A DNA stretch of 64,000 nt from Rhododendron vialii (GCF_030253575.1 NC_080561.1:35859564-35923563); one strand, 5' to 3'; positions 11,695 to 22,955 are shown, numbered from the stretch's first letter. A program made the numbers and translations. Notes: generated from the sequence alone by a model not told the origin.

Positions 11695-14600
11695 ATGGTG
11701 AGTATATTTTTTTTATGAAAGATTATTACAAAGTTCGTATTTTTTTTCTTAGTTTAGGGTTTGGGTTCGCTCGTAAAATGCCAGAAACGGTTTAGAATAT
11801 ACGTACGTTGACACAGGAAAGTGTGAAGGCCATGTTGAATCCGCTAATCTATTTGGCCTTTCCAATTGTGTGTGTTTGTGGAGGTTTTCGAGTTAGCTTT
11901 GTGTAGAGCTTGAGATAGGTTATCTGTAGGTGTGATTTCCATCGCAAATAGTTGTATTTTGAGTGTAGCGAATATGGTCTGCTTGTAAGTACTTCGGACT
12001 AATCCCTAAAGCCGTCACACCCTTATGCATAGGGTTGGGGTGGCCCAAGAGTTGTTGGCAGGAAAAATCGAACCCATGACTTTAGGAGGGAGCAAATCCC
12101 TAAGTCTCTTGCTTTGGAGATACACTCTTCCTCCATAGAAATTCCGTATCGAGGTATTTTTTTCTTGTGATTTTGTCTCATTCCTCCTTTGGTTCTCTTG
12201 CTCTCCCTCCACTCTCTCAAAACTCCGAAAACTCTCTGGCGTGGTTTAGTTGGGCGGATTAGACTTGGTTTTGGGAATTGGGTAGACCCTAGACCCCAGG
12301 GGTCCATTTGATTAGCAAAATAATGGTAGAAAGTGCAAGAAAGAGAAAAAATTTGTACTTTTTTGGTGATCACTTAACAAGAATATCCTAGAAAGTGATA
12401 GAAAGTAAACTTTCCCGTACAACCCTCTCTAAAGCTAGGGAGTGTGCTTTACTTTTTCTACAAAAAGTGCTGGAAAATTTTATTTTCTTGCAAGAACGAA
12501 CATTTATTACTCTAACTCCCGTATTTTCTTGCAAAACTTTCATCTTAATCAAACGGATGCAAGGAAAAAAAATACTTTTTCTTTTTCTTTTCTTTTCTTT
12601 TACTTCACTTTCTCTCATTTTCACTTTCCATTATATTTTTCTCGCTAATCAAACGGGCCCTAGGAGTTCGTTTGGCGGGCAGGTAAGATTTTTTGGGGTT
12701 AAGGAAGAAGGGGATAAGAGGTGAATATACTATAACAAGGGAATTAGTTAAGGAGGGATGAACTAGGAAGGGGTTTGTTTGGTAGTTGAAATGGATTGAT
12801 ATATGTGGGTGGATGAGGAAAGAATGTGAGAGTTTAGTGGGTGGTTTCTGTTGGATAATCCTTGTAATGAGAATACAAAAAGAGTTTGAAGGCCCTACAA
12901 AAAGGGTTTTGAGGCCTCTTAGTTATCCATCAGATAAGGCTATAAGCAGTCCAGGCGCAAAGGGTGAACAAAACACTGGATAACAGTGGACTTGGATTAG
13001 TTTTTCCCCCAAAAGCCCTTATCCCCCTCCCTTCTTCGCCCGCCAAACGTCCCGTAAGATAGGATAGCAGAATCTCTGCATGTGGATTACAAGTCTTGTG
13101 AAACCGCATGCCCTGGCATTTGAATGTAACAGTAGGTGGGGGGTTTCAAATCTCTTAGACAATTGATCCCACAGAACATGAGACATGTATGACCTTTTAG
13201 GCTGGGAATTGATATTGGTAATTGAAAAACCCCTGGATAGTGATCGCAAAGACGGCTACTACAGGAGCGCATGCTGTACAACTCCATTTATATGATAAAG
13301 AGAGAGATTTCGTAGAGCTACTACAGGAGCACATGCTGTACAACTCCATTTATATGCTAAAGAGAGATTTCGTAGAAGTATATGCCACTATGCTGATTTT
13401 ACAGTTCATTAATTTGTATTTCAATGAAACCATGGTGGCTTGGTAGTGTGGTGGTTTTCCTACTTCGGTTCTGATGACTATTTGAGAGTGGTGATAATTC
13501 ATTCCTAACAGATGATGTTTAAACCTGAATTTTTCACCAGGCTACACCGTTGATAGCAGGAATTGCCGTTGCAGCTGCTGCTTATGCTGGTAGATATAGC
13601 ATCCAAGCTTGGCAAGCATTTAAAGCAAGACCACCAAGATTACGCAAATTTTACGAAGGGGGATTCCAGCCTACAATGACAAAAAGAGAAGCCGCTCTTA
13701 TTCTTGGAGTGAGGTACTGTTGTTTTCCTTTCTATTGAGTTGTAGGAATCATTAGCCTTGCCATCCATTTTCTAGATTTTGTCTATTTCGTCACGGTTGT
13801 CTGCATGAGTTTTATGGTCATGATGGTTTTGTGATGCAAACATATATGAAAATTGGAGCTTTGGATGCGTTGTTGTATGTCGTTACATTCCATTTCTGTT
13901 AAGTTTTGATTATTAAGATTAACAATGAGGATTTTCTGTAAGTTCAGATAATTCGAAATCAAGGATTTTATGTTTTTGATAACTCAGGTGTCCGGTCCAA
14001 TTTACGCGTACCTCGACTAATCTTGGGGGCCCAATCCCACCACCCACTTGCGGGGAACCCAATTAAAGCCGGAGCAATTGCTCTGTGTGGACTAGCCCCA
14101 AAGGAGTTGATAGCTCCTATGAGATTTCGAACCTGAGACCTTAGGATCGAGCAAACACCTAAGCCCCAGGCCAACCCCTTTGGGTTAAGGATAAGGATTA
14201 TTTACTTTTAGAATTAGGATTCTGTTTCCCTTTTCAGTTAGGGAATCCTTTCATGAATGAGCATTGAGTGTAGCTGTGGTCCATTTGCGCCAACCTTCTC
14301 CACCCTTCTCACCCCTTTAAGTGTTGCATCAATTTTTGTATCAGATCGAGGTTCTGGATCCCCCTTTCTCTTGCTTTCTCTTTCCTCGTCACATTGAATA
14401 CACACCATAGATTGCAGCCTTCCCAGCCACTCTGCTGCTCAATCTGATCTGATCAGACCACGATCCGATGTTGATGATAAGTTGCATTCTTGCATCTGCT
14501 GCTTATTTGTGTTGCCACCGTCCTTTGCTGCGTATGTACCTTCTTGTGAGTTTTTGTTTCTGCGGAGCCCTGGGGCACGCATGGATGATCAGTATTCTGT

Positions 14601-16617
14601 GGAGAAAATGTTCCACTTCCACCAGTAAGGTCCCAACCAAACTATATTCCTGACCAACATTTAAACCTTAACCCAACCCATTACTTAAATAGCCTATCCT
14701 CACTAGACTGTTATACAGATCCAAACCCTTACACTACAGCCAGCCTAACCCACCAGAGTTCATGAAACCAGACCCTCAAGGAAAAACCCAAAACAGTCCG
14801 GCCAACAGGGAAAAAATAGGCCAGCTCACTTCCAGAAAAAGAAATAAAGAGAACCTTTTCATTTTCTTGCACCATTCACGTTACACACCACCCAATAAAT
14901 CCATTGTTGCATGTGCGAAACTATCGACCAAATGACACTTGCCTTAATGAGTAGAAGCGCACCAATAATTCACATGCATACACTGAAGTGTGCAACAGAG
15001 TTTCCAAAGTTGTCGATCAAGGATTTGCAATGGGTGTTATATCCATACTAGCAATCATGAGGATGAAACTTGAGCCTGAACTGCATCCACGTTCCTGTGT
15101 ACTATGGGCTGATCCAGCTTCTCTTTTGGTCTTTCAAAGGTGTTTTGGTTCCTATGCAGAAAGCCGACTATTCTGATATGATTTGGTGTGACGTCCTTCC
15201 CATGCATCTTGCTCATGTATTACTTGGTTGTCCATGCAGCCTATAATGAGAAAGACAAAAACCTCTACATTCATATATACCCCCCTGGAAAAGGAAAAGC
15301 TCTGTTGCTAAATTGTGTCAATCCAAAGAAGAATAGGGTAACTCATGAGTCTCCCACCTCTGTACCTAGTAAGCAACATTGTCACACACCCTCATCAACA
15401 GCTTGAGAACCGCAACAATTTCCCATGAGAAGAAAATCAGGCAACTTTCATACTTGAAATGTATGATTCTTTTGCTTGGACTATTCAAATATTTTGAAAC
15501 CAACTCAAAGTCAAATTTTATTTCTCAATGGAGGAGAATGATGAAAAACATATTTTCAAATTGGATCCTTAGATGTAATTGTACTTGATTGCGTAACATT
15601 TCGTTCCTTCAAGTTTTTTAGATAATTAGTTAGGATAGCGTTTAAGTTTCAGATAATTATGAATTAAGTATAAGGAATTAAAGAATTATTTTCTTATTTG
15701 ACTTATAAAAAAAGAAGAATTTTCTTTTTGAATTTTAGTTACGGCTCTTATCCTATAAATAAGATATTCTGTCAGTGTGAATTTGTGACAGTAGAGTTTG
15801 ATGACTGGGAATTGAGTTCGAGGGTGTGGCCAACAGGCCAAGTTTGTGTTACCCTTCCCTCCTTGTCAACCCTCCCCATGCTGGATCATTTCATCTCATC
15901 GCATCATAGGCATTAAAAATAATGGTTGGCAATCACCATAATCGGTACCTCACCATCTTCGGGACCCCCTGGTGCTGGGGGCAGGAGGGATCCAGACAAG
16001 TAGATAAAGGAGTGGACTGAGTAAAGAAATGTTGTCGAAGCAACTGTTCATTCTGTGACTCTGTCATTATTAGTTCAAATCTGCAAATGAACGCCAAGAT
16101 TGGTGTCAGATATGACTGTGTGTAAGTGTTAATCATCAAGAATTTTCTAAATCAATGTCAATGATATTGCGAAATAGCCTGGGTTGTATATAACAAGGAT
16201 AGGCATTAATGAGAGAGAGATGTGTCCGAGTGTCTGATCCTCCAAGACTCAGAAATTTAGTGTGTTGAAGTGAGAGAAATATATTTACAATAATGGTAAA
16301 TTAGAAAACTGTGTTAGGTGACTTCCAAATAAAGTTCAGGCAGAGACCGATGATCTTGAGCGGGCAATTAGGGGAAAAAGTTAAATTCTAGCCAGAGAAG
16401 TCCAGGGGCGGAGGTAGCATGGGGGGCGCCGTTTCAAAAATACCAAAAAAAATAAAAAAAAATAAAAATCTAAGGTTAAATATCAATCTTTGAAGAATTT
16501 TCACGAAAGGATGCTTTGGTAGAGTCGGCAAAGCACTCTATTGTAAGGCATTCGGCCAGGGTTCGAATCCCTTGACACTGTTTGTTTTTTCCTTTTTTCA
16601 AACACTCACCCCCTCTC

Positions 16618-16661
<44 letters not shown>

Positions 16662-18442
16662 AAATTTCTGAAAGATTTGTTTGTGGAGTAATTTTTTCCA
16701 CTAATTGGGAAGAAACGTGATCCATTGGGACATCAATTTTATTTTATTTTTTTTGTGATTCTACTAGGTATTTACAATTATGCAAAAAAAAAAACTAATA
16801 CTTTATGCAAAAACTGTAAAAAAAAAAATGCATTTTAGTGAATGGTAGGTTCAAATCAAGAAAAATTAATATCGTAATGTCTTGCATCAAACTTTACATC
16901 TTTTCAAAAAAAAGCCCCCACGAAAAAATCTTATTGTATGACCTTACACTTCATTTTTTTTCTGCATACATGGAACTGGATTTCTATTTAATGGTGCCAC
17001 CCCCACGTTTGAATCCTGGCTGTGCCACTGGAGAAGTTGACCTTCATTGAAATTTCTGGAGATAATGTATTTACAGGTTCTGTCTTCCTACCAACAGCAT
17101 AACTACTCTAGCATGAATTTTAGGCTCTACGGACCTGTTCTATGCTTCCACGACTTTTAATCGAAGGAAAGGCTTGTTGTTTTGACTTCGTTCTGTTGTC
17201 ATCTTCTCCTCCTTGGATGTACTAGGCATGGAATACATCAGCCGTGTTTAGTTGTATCCTGTTCCGCACCTGTGTCGTGTATGGGGGTATCCATGGATTT
17301 TTCAGCTGAGTCCGCATCAAGCATATTTAAATGTTACTAAATTTATCCTGTTCCGCACCTGTGTCGTGTATGGGGGTATCCATGGATTTTTCAGCTGAGT
17401 CCGCATCAAGCATATTTAAATGTTACTAAATTTTTCAGGAATTGCACAATACATGCACTTAAGCGGTTGGACTGTGGAATGAATCTGTACTACCTTAGAT
17501 TTCAGGTGGCATATGGTACTTATGTCGCGTCATGCCCCTTTGCCCAATGAAATGATGTGAACATTCACCAAAAGGACAACTCTAAGTTGGCGCGAGGAAA
17601 TTTTTTCTCTGTTCAGGTTTTAAGAACTACGGTTTTGCTACAGTCATGAAACATGTTTACAGCTTTGCCCTACTAAACCTTCATGCGTGCCTACGTAAAA
17701 ATTTTGTAGTCCCACTTCTTTATTGCTCCTACCAGGTTACTTTGATATGTTGTTTCATGCTTTTTTCTGCTAAAATATCCCCCTGTTGATGTTCCCTCCA
17801 ATCGTACTACTTGAACTGGACCTCTCATAATCTTAAGTGGCCGATCCTTAACTTGATGGCATTTGGTGCTATAACAGTCTCTTTCACGTGCAATAAGAAG
17901 TTGTTCATCTTTGGGCTATTCAAAACAGTGTGTTAAAGCTGCTTTCTACAGTACACTTGGGAATTTATTGTCACTGGTGGTTCTTATTTTCATTGGTGGT
18001 ATTGCCTGGTTTTGATTTCCATGGTTGATTCTGCTATCTCAGCCAACCACCAGAACCTTTGAACCTAGTGAAAAATGATTAATTTCTTAAGAAGATCCGT
18101 GAAGATGATTTTCCGTTTCAGTTCTACGGGTGAAATTTTAACGAATTAATCATACTGGTGTGGCTGCAGGGAAGAACGGGAGTGAGTTGTAAAAAATGTA
18201 GTTTTGTTTTTTATTCATTCCTGAACTATATATGTCCTGTTTCAGTGAGATATTTCTTGAGATATTCATTTATTAAATTTTGCAGGGAAAGTACTCCGGC
18301 CGATAAGATTAAGGAAGCGCACAGAAGGGTGATGGTGGCAAACCATCCGGACGCAGGTGGTAGCCATTACCTTGCTTCTAAAATCAATGAAGCTAAAGAT
18401 ATGATACTCGGAAAGACAAAGGGGAGTGGCTCTGCTTTCTAA
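11695..18442 (+). CDS. TIM14: Mitochondrial import inner membrane translocase subunit TIM14 (PAM18, J-domain)
   Basis: Three coding exons join in frame to 110 residues: 11695-11697 (the ATG alone, followed by GTGAGT), 13541-13713 and 18286-18442. The product stimulates mitochondrial Hsp70 in the presequence translocase-associated motor at the matrix side of the inner membrane. The protein starts [20 protein letters not shown], with one membrane segment at about residues 5-22 and no cleavable presequence, then [11 protein letters not shown], the conserved [20 protein letters not shown], and a J-domain with HPD at residues 79-81 (ANHPDAGG). It ends [10 protein letters not shown], as in Arabidopsis TIM14 proteins of about 112 residues. 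All splice sites are GT-AG and the reading frame is clean, so the gene appears functional. The second intron is 4.57 kb and is swollen by mobile elements. Confidence 0.93.
12013..12140 (-). mobile_element. SINE-like fragment in TIM14 intron 1
   Basis: On the minus strand the segment carries gggttcgatttttcc, a Pol III B-box-like sequence, after an A-box-like stretch, then caactcttgggccacccc, in an order similar to the clearer SINE at 13987-14181. No target duplication was identified, so the call is tentative. Confidence 0.35.
12299..12660. mobile_element. MITE with palindromic ends in TIM14 intron 1
   Basis: Left end ggtccatttgattagcaaaa and right end gctaatcaaacgggcccta are inverted repeats with a few mismatches, and the subterminal stretches (tggtagaaagtg / cactttccatta) also pair. 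The superfamily is not resolved. Confidence 0.5.
12664..13054. mobile_element. Second MITE in TIM14 intron 1
   Basis: Left end agttcgtttggcgggcagg and right end cttcgcccgccaaacgtcc are inverted repeats. Inner pairs include gaaggggataagagg with cttatccccctccc. It directly abuts the MITE at 12299-12660. Confidence 0.5.
13257..13380. repeat. Tandem duplication, ~62 bp x 2
   Basis: The block from actacaggagcgcatgctgt through agagatttcgtagagc is repeated immediately with a few substitutions and a 3-4-base length difference. It lies in TIM14 intron 1, about 160 bp before the exon-2 acceptor. Confidence 0.75.
13987..14181 (-). mobile_element. tRNA-derived SINE in TIM14 intron 2 (antisense)
   Basis: Read on the minus strand, the tRNA-related head begins ggttggcctggggcttaggt and includes a B-box (caggttcgaaatctc). 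The body follows with ctttggggctagtccaca and gggttccccgcaagtgggtgg, and the 3' end is gtcgaggtacgcgtaaattg then gaccggacacctg. This order matches a widespread angiosperm tRNA-derived SINE type (Au-like). No clear target duplication was found. Confidence 0.7.
16403..17030. mobile_element. Non-autonomous hAT-like element with tRNA-like interior, 628 bp
   Basis: Ends CAGGGGCGGAGGTAG and CTGGCTGTGCCACTG are short imperfect inverted repeats of the plant hAT type. The flanks GAGAAGTC (16395-16402) and GAGAAGTT (17031-17038) form an 8-bp target duplication with one mismatch. There is no transposase. The interior has a tRNA-like stretch at about 16510-16575: A-box-like ttggtagagtcgg and B-box-like agggttcgaatccc. 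A (CT)n run lies at 16621-16658. Confidence 0.75.
16621..16658. repeat. (CT)n microsatellite
   Basis: An uninterrupted run of about 19 CT dinucleotides inside the hAT-like element at 16403-17030. Confidence 0.9.
17255..17432. repeat. Perfect 89-bp tandem duplication
   Basis: The unit beginning tatcctgttccgcacctgtg and ending gttactaaatt occurs twice in direct succession with no mismatch seen by eye. The identity implies a recent event in TIM14 intron 2. Confidence 0.85.
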
Positions 18443-19335
18443 GACAAAGCTGCTTCGGTCAAGGTTTTGGGAGATGGCCGCTCCCAAATGGTGTTATCTG
18501 CATCAATGAAGTTTTGAAAATTAGAGGGTCTGTTGTTCCATTAATCTTTTCAAGCCAGCAGTTGTAAACTACTTGGAAGTTGGAATTTTTGAATCCATTT
18601 GAGCTTATTGAATGCGGGAGAAACTGCTTGATTTGTGACTTGTAGCACCGGTTAGCTGTCGAAATAAGTTGCTCTCGAGACAATGATAGTTTATTGAAAC
18701 TTGAACTTGACTTCTGTGGAATTCTTCAAGGCAACAGCCATTTGCATGATATTGGAGTATGGTTTGGTAATGAACGACTGGATGTGTGTCTGTCTGCTTC
18801 TGCTACCACTTTTTTTTTTTAATCTCATACCTGATTTGTTTGAGTATGAAATTTTCCTTAAGATGTATTATTGTATCTTCTGAAGTTCTGTTTTGACAAT
18901 TTTATTCCAGGAATCACTATAGAAGCCGGTCATCTTTAATTCTGGGACCACTGCCCTAGTGAGATGTCTGCAATTTTAGAAGTAACCATTTGCTTTTATC
19001 AAATGGTTCCAGTTTGTATGGTTTTACGTGGCATGGACAAACTAGATTAATGTTATCATTGACCTGGTATAATCAATGATTCAATATCAGGTATCGTAAG
19101 TCATACCAATAACTCCCTACATATATATACCTTCCGTCCCATTTTGTTTGTTCATTTTCGTTATTCGTGCCGTTCGAAAATTTTGTATTATAGACCTACT
19201 CTCCTCAATTCTCTACCGTGGCTCAGCAGGAAAAAGAGTTTGCGCTTAGATTCAATCCGAACCTACCGTGCCGAGATGAACGACATGATGTTGCTTGACA
19301 CGGGGGTGCTAGGCAACATCTCCGGGTCCAGAAGG
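18443..19335. other. TIM14 3' UTR and unassigned sequence
   Basis: The first several hundred bases after the TIM14 stop are the likely 3' UTR. Around 19130-19150 (cttccgtcccattttgtttg) there is a MITE-like end. Bases 19195-19335 have coding-like composition and directly precede the plastid-derived segment, but I could not assign them to plastid, mitochondrial or nuclear sequence. Confidence 0.35.
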
Positions 19336-19344
19336 GATGGGCAT

Positions 19345-19630
19345 GGTGAATTCGCTTTGTCTATGAATAAGGAAGCTACAAGTAATGAAACTATGAATCT
19401 CATGGGGAGTTCGATATTGGCTCAGGATGAAAGCTGGCGACATGCTTGACACATGCAAGTTGACGAGAAGTGGTGTTTCCGGTGACAGATGAGTGAGTAA
19501 TGCGTAAGAACTTGCTCTTGGGAGGGGAACAACAGCTGCTAATGCCCCGTAGGCTGAGGAGAAAAAAGGAGGAATTCGCCCTGAGGAGGGGCTCGCCACT
19601 CAATCAATTAAGATTAGCTAGTTGGTTCGT
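19345..19630 (+). pseudogene. Nuclear plastid DNA: decayed 5' part of 16S rRNA (rrn16) with its leader
   Basis: Bases 19345-19395 match the plastid region just upstream of rrn16 (cgctttgtctatgaataagg, then gtaatgaaactatgaa). The rRNA begins near 19397 (tctcatggggagttcgatat) and continues with tggctcaggatgaaagctgg, acacatgcaagttgacgag and gggaggggaacaacagctgc. A 9-base loss inside the cagctg...gctgctaa region fits deletion between short direct repeats. Similarity fades after gattagctagttggt at about 19625. Many substitutions make it an old, non-functional transfer covering only about the first 200-250 bases of the gene. Confidence 0.85.
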
Positions 19631-19698
19631 AGTCGCGTCTGAGTACCCCTACTCTACCCTCGAAACCCTTGACCTACTTTCTCTCAACCCTTAAATAG

Positions 19699-20878
19699 AA
19701 AATTACGGGGCAAATTTCACTGACCTCCCCTGAGGTTTCTGAAATGACACTGCCCTCCCCTCCTTTACCCGACAATATCAAGGGACCCCCCTGCCGTTAA
19801 CTTTCCGTTAGAAAATGGATGGAAAAGGTAATGTTGTACTATACTTTTTACAATACCTATACTACTCTCATCAGACTCTTTACCCCTCTCATTTATAAAA
19901 TATAAAATACAAACATTTTTACACTTTGCGCTCATTTCACTTTGAGATTGTCCTTATTTAAAAGGATTCATATTTGTTAATTTTCTGTCAAACTCTTGTG
20001 AATTATTGGTTCGTCTTGATAAGAGGAATTGAAAAAAGTAAAAAATTAAGACTTTTACCAAATATTTTGAGAAATTCAATATTTTGGGTAAAAGTAATAA
20101 ATTTATACTCTTTTGATTCCTCTCGTTGAGACAAACCAATAATCCACAAAAATTTAACGCAAAACTAGCAAATACGAAAAAAATTCAAATATGAACAAAA
20201 ACCAAAAAGCCTAAAAAGCCCCACAAACAAGCCCGCACGAAAAAAAATTTGTGGGTTTGTTTGTGGGATTTTTAGGCTTTTTAATTTTTGTTCATATTCA
20301 ATTTTTTCATGCAGGCTTGTTTGTGGGATTTTTAGGCTTTTTGATTTTTGTTCATATTTGAATTTTTTTCGTATTTGCTAGTTTTGCGTTAAATTTTTGT
20401 GGATTATTGATTTGTCTCAACGAGAGGCATCAAAAGAGTAAATTTATTACTTTTACCCAAAATATTGAATTTCTCAAAATATTTGGAAAAAGTCTTAATT
20501 TTTTATTTTTTTCAATTCCTCTTATCAAGACGAACCAATAATTCACAAGAGTTTGACAGAAAATTAACAAATATGAATCTTTTTAAATAAGGACAAAATC
20601 TCAAAGTGAAATAAGCGCAAAGTATAGAAATGTTTGTATTTTATATTTTATAAATGAGAGGGGTAAAGAGTCTGATGAGAGTAGTATAGGTATTGTAAAA
20701 AGTATAGTACAACATCACATTTTCCATCCATTTTCTAACGGAAAGTTAACGGCAGGGGGGTCCCTTGGTATTGTCAGGTAAAGGAGGGGAGAGCAGTGTC
20801 ATTTCAGAAACCTCAGGGGAGGTTTCTGTTCGTGTCAGAAACCTCAGGGGAGGTCAGTGAAATTTGCCCAAAATTACG
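19699..20878. mobile_element. Foldback Mutator-like element, 1162 bp, with perfect 9-bp target duplication
   Basis: The element proper is 19708-20869. It begins gggcaaatttcactgacctc and ends gaggtcagtgaaatttgccc, exact inverted repeats at the termini. The two halves are long, largely complementary arms around a centre near 20245, so almost the whole element is a palindrome. The 9-bp flanks AAAATTACG at 19699-19707 and 20870-20878 are identical, as expected for Mutator-type insertion. A short duplication of cagaaacctcaggggagg occurs only near the right end. No transposase is encoded. Confidence 0.88.
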
Positions 20879-22200
20879 TGCTTTAAATCTAGAACCGAGA
20901 AACCACCCTAACCCTACTCTTTTACAGCAGCCTTAACCCTACTCCTTTACTCCTTTGGAGCAGCCAACCCTTCGAAATGAATCTCTCTACGATTACACGT
21001 TTCTTCGCCTCGAATTTAGGTCCGCACACGTTTTTTTCTTGGTTATACTTAATGGGAATCAAAAGCTAGGAAAGTTCTTGTTTTAATGAATCGTCTAGTT
21101 ACCAAAAAAAAAAAAAAAAAGCTAGGAAAGCTTTGTCCGAAATGGTGCGCGACTTGAATTCTTCGAGATGCTGTACTCTAAATCGAGTGAGATCTGACGT
21201 GATCTACATCGAGATTAAACATAGTAATGACCCATAATGACCCCGCAAAAATAATCAATTTCTTGTCCATTTAACGTGCCCAAGGGCCTTGGCAAGAAAT
21301 ATTTACTCCCTCAGTTCCAATTTGTTGGTCTCTTTGGGAGTGCTTGTAATTTTTCGATTGATTGTATCTTACAATCTATAATCTTTCAAGTGATTTTAAA
21401 AACTTTGTATAAAAGAGATCATTGAGATTTATCAAATAAGATCCATATTTGATATAAAAAATATTATAAATTAAAAGATATAACCAATTTCTTGAGACTT
21501 TAAAAAAAGAAAGGAGAATCAAGAATTTGGGACGGAGTGAGTTATATTTTTAAAATGGGATAGCTTGAATATAAAGAGCGTGATGCAGTGGACAATTTAA
21601 AAGTTAGTAGCTCGAGTAATAAAGTGAGTTTTTAAAATATAATTTGATTAAAAATCTAAAGAGCTTGATGCAGATGTTCTAAATGTAGGACCTGAGAAAG
21701 AACGCACCATTAAATACTACTCCCTCCATCACAAATTTTTTGTCCGATCCGCAAAACGAAGTGTTAAAAATAATGCAATTTTTTCAAGAAAAAATTCAAA
21801 CTTTTTTCACAAATTAAAAATATTTGTGGAGGTCAGAAAGTATTTTACTCCCTCCATTACCTTATTTTTCAAAAAGTATTTTTTTGAGAAACCGGAACGG
21901 CCTCGAAGTCTTTTCAAGGATTGTGGAGGTCAGAGCAGCAAACCCATTTGAGGCCCTGTTCCAGAACACCTTCTTAAAAAATAAGTACTTATTTTATATT
22001 TTCAAACTCAAAAATTATATAAATAAAAAATAAGTTTTTAATTTTTTTTGCACCTTATTAAAGATCTCAATGAGATCTATCAAACAAGATCCATATTGAT
22101 AGGAAAATTATTTGCGTAAACACATAATTTTTGAGCTTGAAATTGCCTTCTTAAAAAATAAGTACTTATTTTCTTTTCCGAAACGGAGCCTGAGTAACCT
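20879..22200. other. Repeat-rich intergenic DNA
   Basis: No gene is recognised. It contains a Stowaway-like MITE (listed separately) and a second MITE-like start at 21718 (tactccctccatcacaaatt). Confidence 0.4.
21306..21541. mobile_element. Stowaway-like MITE
   Basis: Left end CTCCCTCAGTTCCAATTTG and right end atttgggacggagtgag are inverted, with TA next to the left end. Such ends are typical of Tc1/mariner-derived plant MITEs. Confidence 0.55.
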
Positions 22201-22209
22201 TCTTCCAAG

Positions 22210-22955
22210 TTTGTTTCGCTTGTTCCCAAGCCCTTGGTCATCCACCTCCAGCTGATTTGATGTAGTTGCAGGCGGCTACATAATACTTTGTACGCCACAT
22301 TTTCCCAGGCAACAGTGTGAAATGAGTATTGTCCAAGGGGGTGGGAATGACCTGTCCCTGAGAGAGAGAGAGGAGGGGGGGTTTCTTGCCTTTGACGTTG
22401 GTTGTTGGAGGTAAGAAAGAAGTGTTGGACCAAACATGTGAATGAAATTTATTCCTCAAGTAATATAGCCTGCTATTGGTAGCTGCAGAAGCAGTTGATA
22501 GTGGACAAGGGCAACAAATCACAATAATTAGCATCCCAAGAATTGCTAGATTGTTGTGAGAAAGATGAATATAGCAATGTTCCTTTTGGTTTAGAGAGAG
22601 AGAGGGTTTCTCGCCTTTGAGGTTGGTTGCTACAGCCGAAGTTGGAGGTAAGAAAGAAGTGTTGGCCCAAACATGTTAATGACATTCACTCCGTTTGGTT
22701 CAACATTTTGAGAGTTATTTTTAACTCTGGACACAGTTTTCAATAAATTTTTTTCTTTATCTCTCTCTACTCATTACCACTCCAACTCTTAAAAATAACT
22801 TTTAAAAATGTAAACCAAACAAAGCAATTGTTCCTCAAGTAATACAACCTGCTATTGGTAGCTGCAGAAGCAGTTGATAGTGGACTTAAAGGGCAACGAA
22901 TCACAAGAATTAGCATATCCCAAGAATTGCTAGATTGTTGTGAGAAAGATGAAGA
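22210..22955. repeat. Staggered segmental duplications of an unknown gene-like sequence
   Basis: Three overlapping sets of repeats are seen. The block gtaagaaagaagtgttgg plus flanks occurs at about 22410 and 22647. The block ctattggtagctgcagaagc through gaattgctagattgttgtga occurs at about 22471-22560 and 22851-22950. The block cctcaagtaata occurs at both sites. On the minus strand bases 22210-22300 encode AACNYIKSAGGG, a stop, then PRAWEQAKQTW, which looks like part of a conserved protein I cannot name. A small MITE (ccgtttggttcaacatttt ... aaaatgtaaaccaaac) separates the copies at about 22690-22820. Confidence 0.5.

Larger units (their letters stand above)
13714..18285. other. Large TIM14 intron 2 (4.57 kb)
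   Basis: The intron lies between donor GAG|GTACTG and acceptor TTTTGCAG. Apart from the SINE, the hAT-like element and the 89-bp tandem repeat listed separately, it shows only short chance open frames and no recognised gene. Bases 14390-14660 and 15000-15200 have coding-like base composition, but their frames resemble nothing known to me. Confidence 0.6.

Noticed and set aside
16510-16580. Possible functional tRNA gene
   Set aside because: It has A- and B-box-like sequences, but the arms do not pair into a full cloverleaf and there is no clean acceptor stem. It lies within a hAT-like element.
19144-19449. 101-codon open frame
   Set aside because: It reads through plastid-derived rRNA leader sequence and is not coding.
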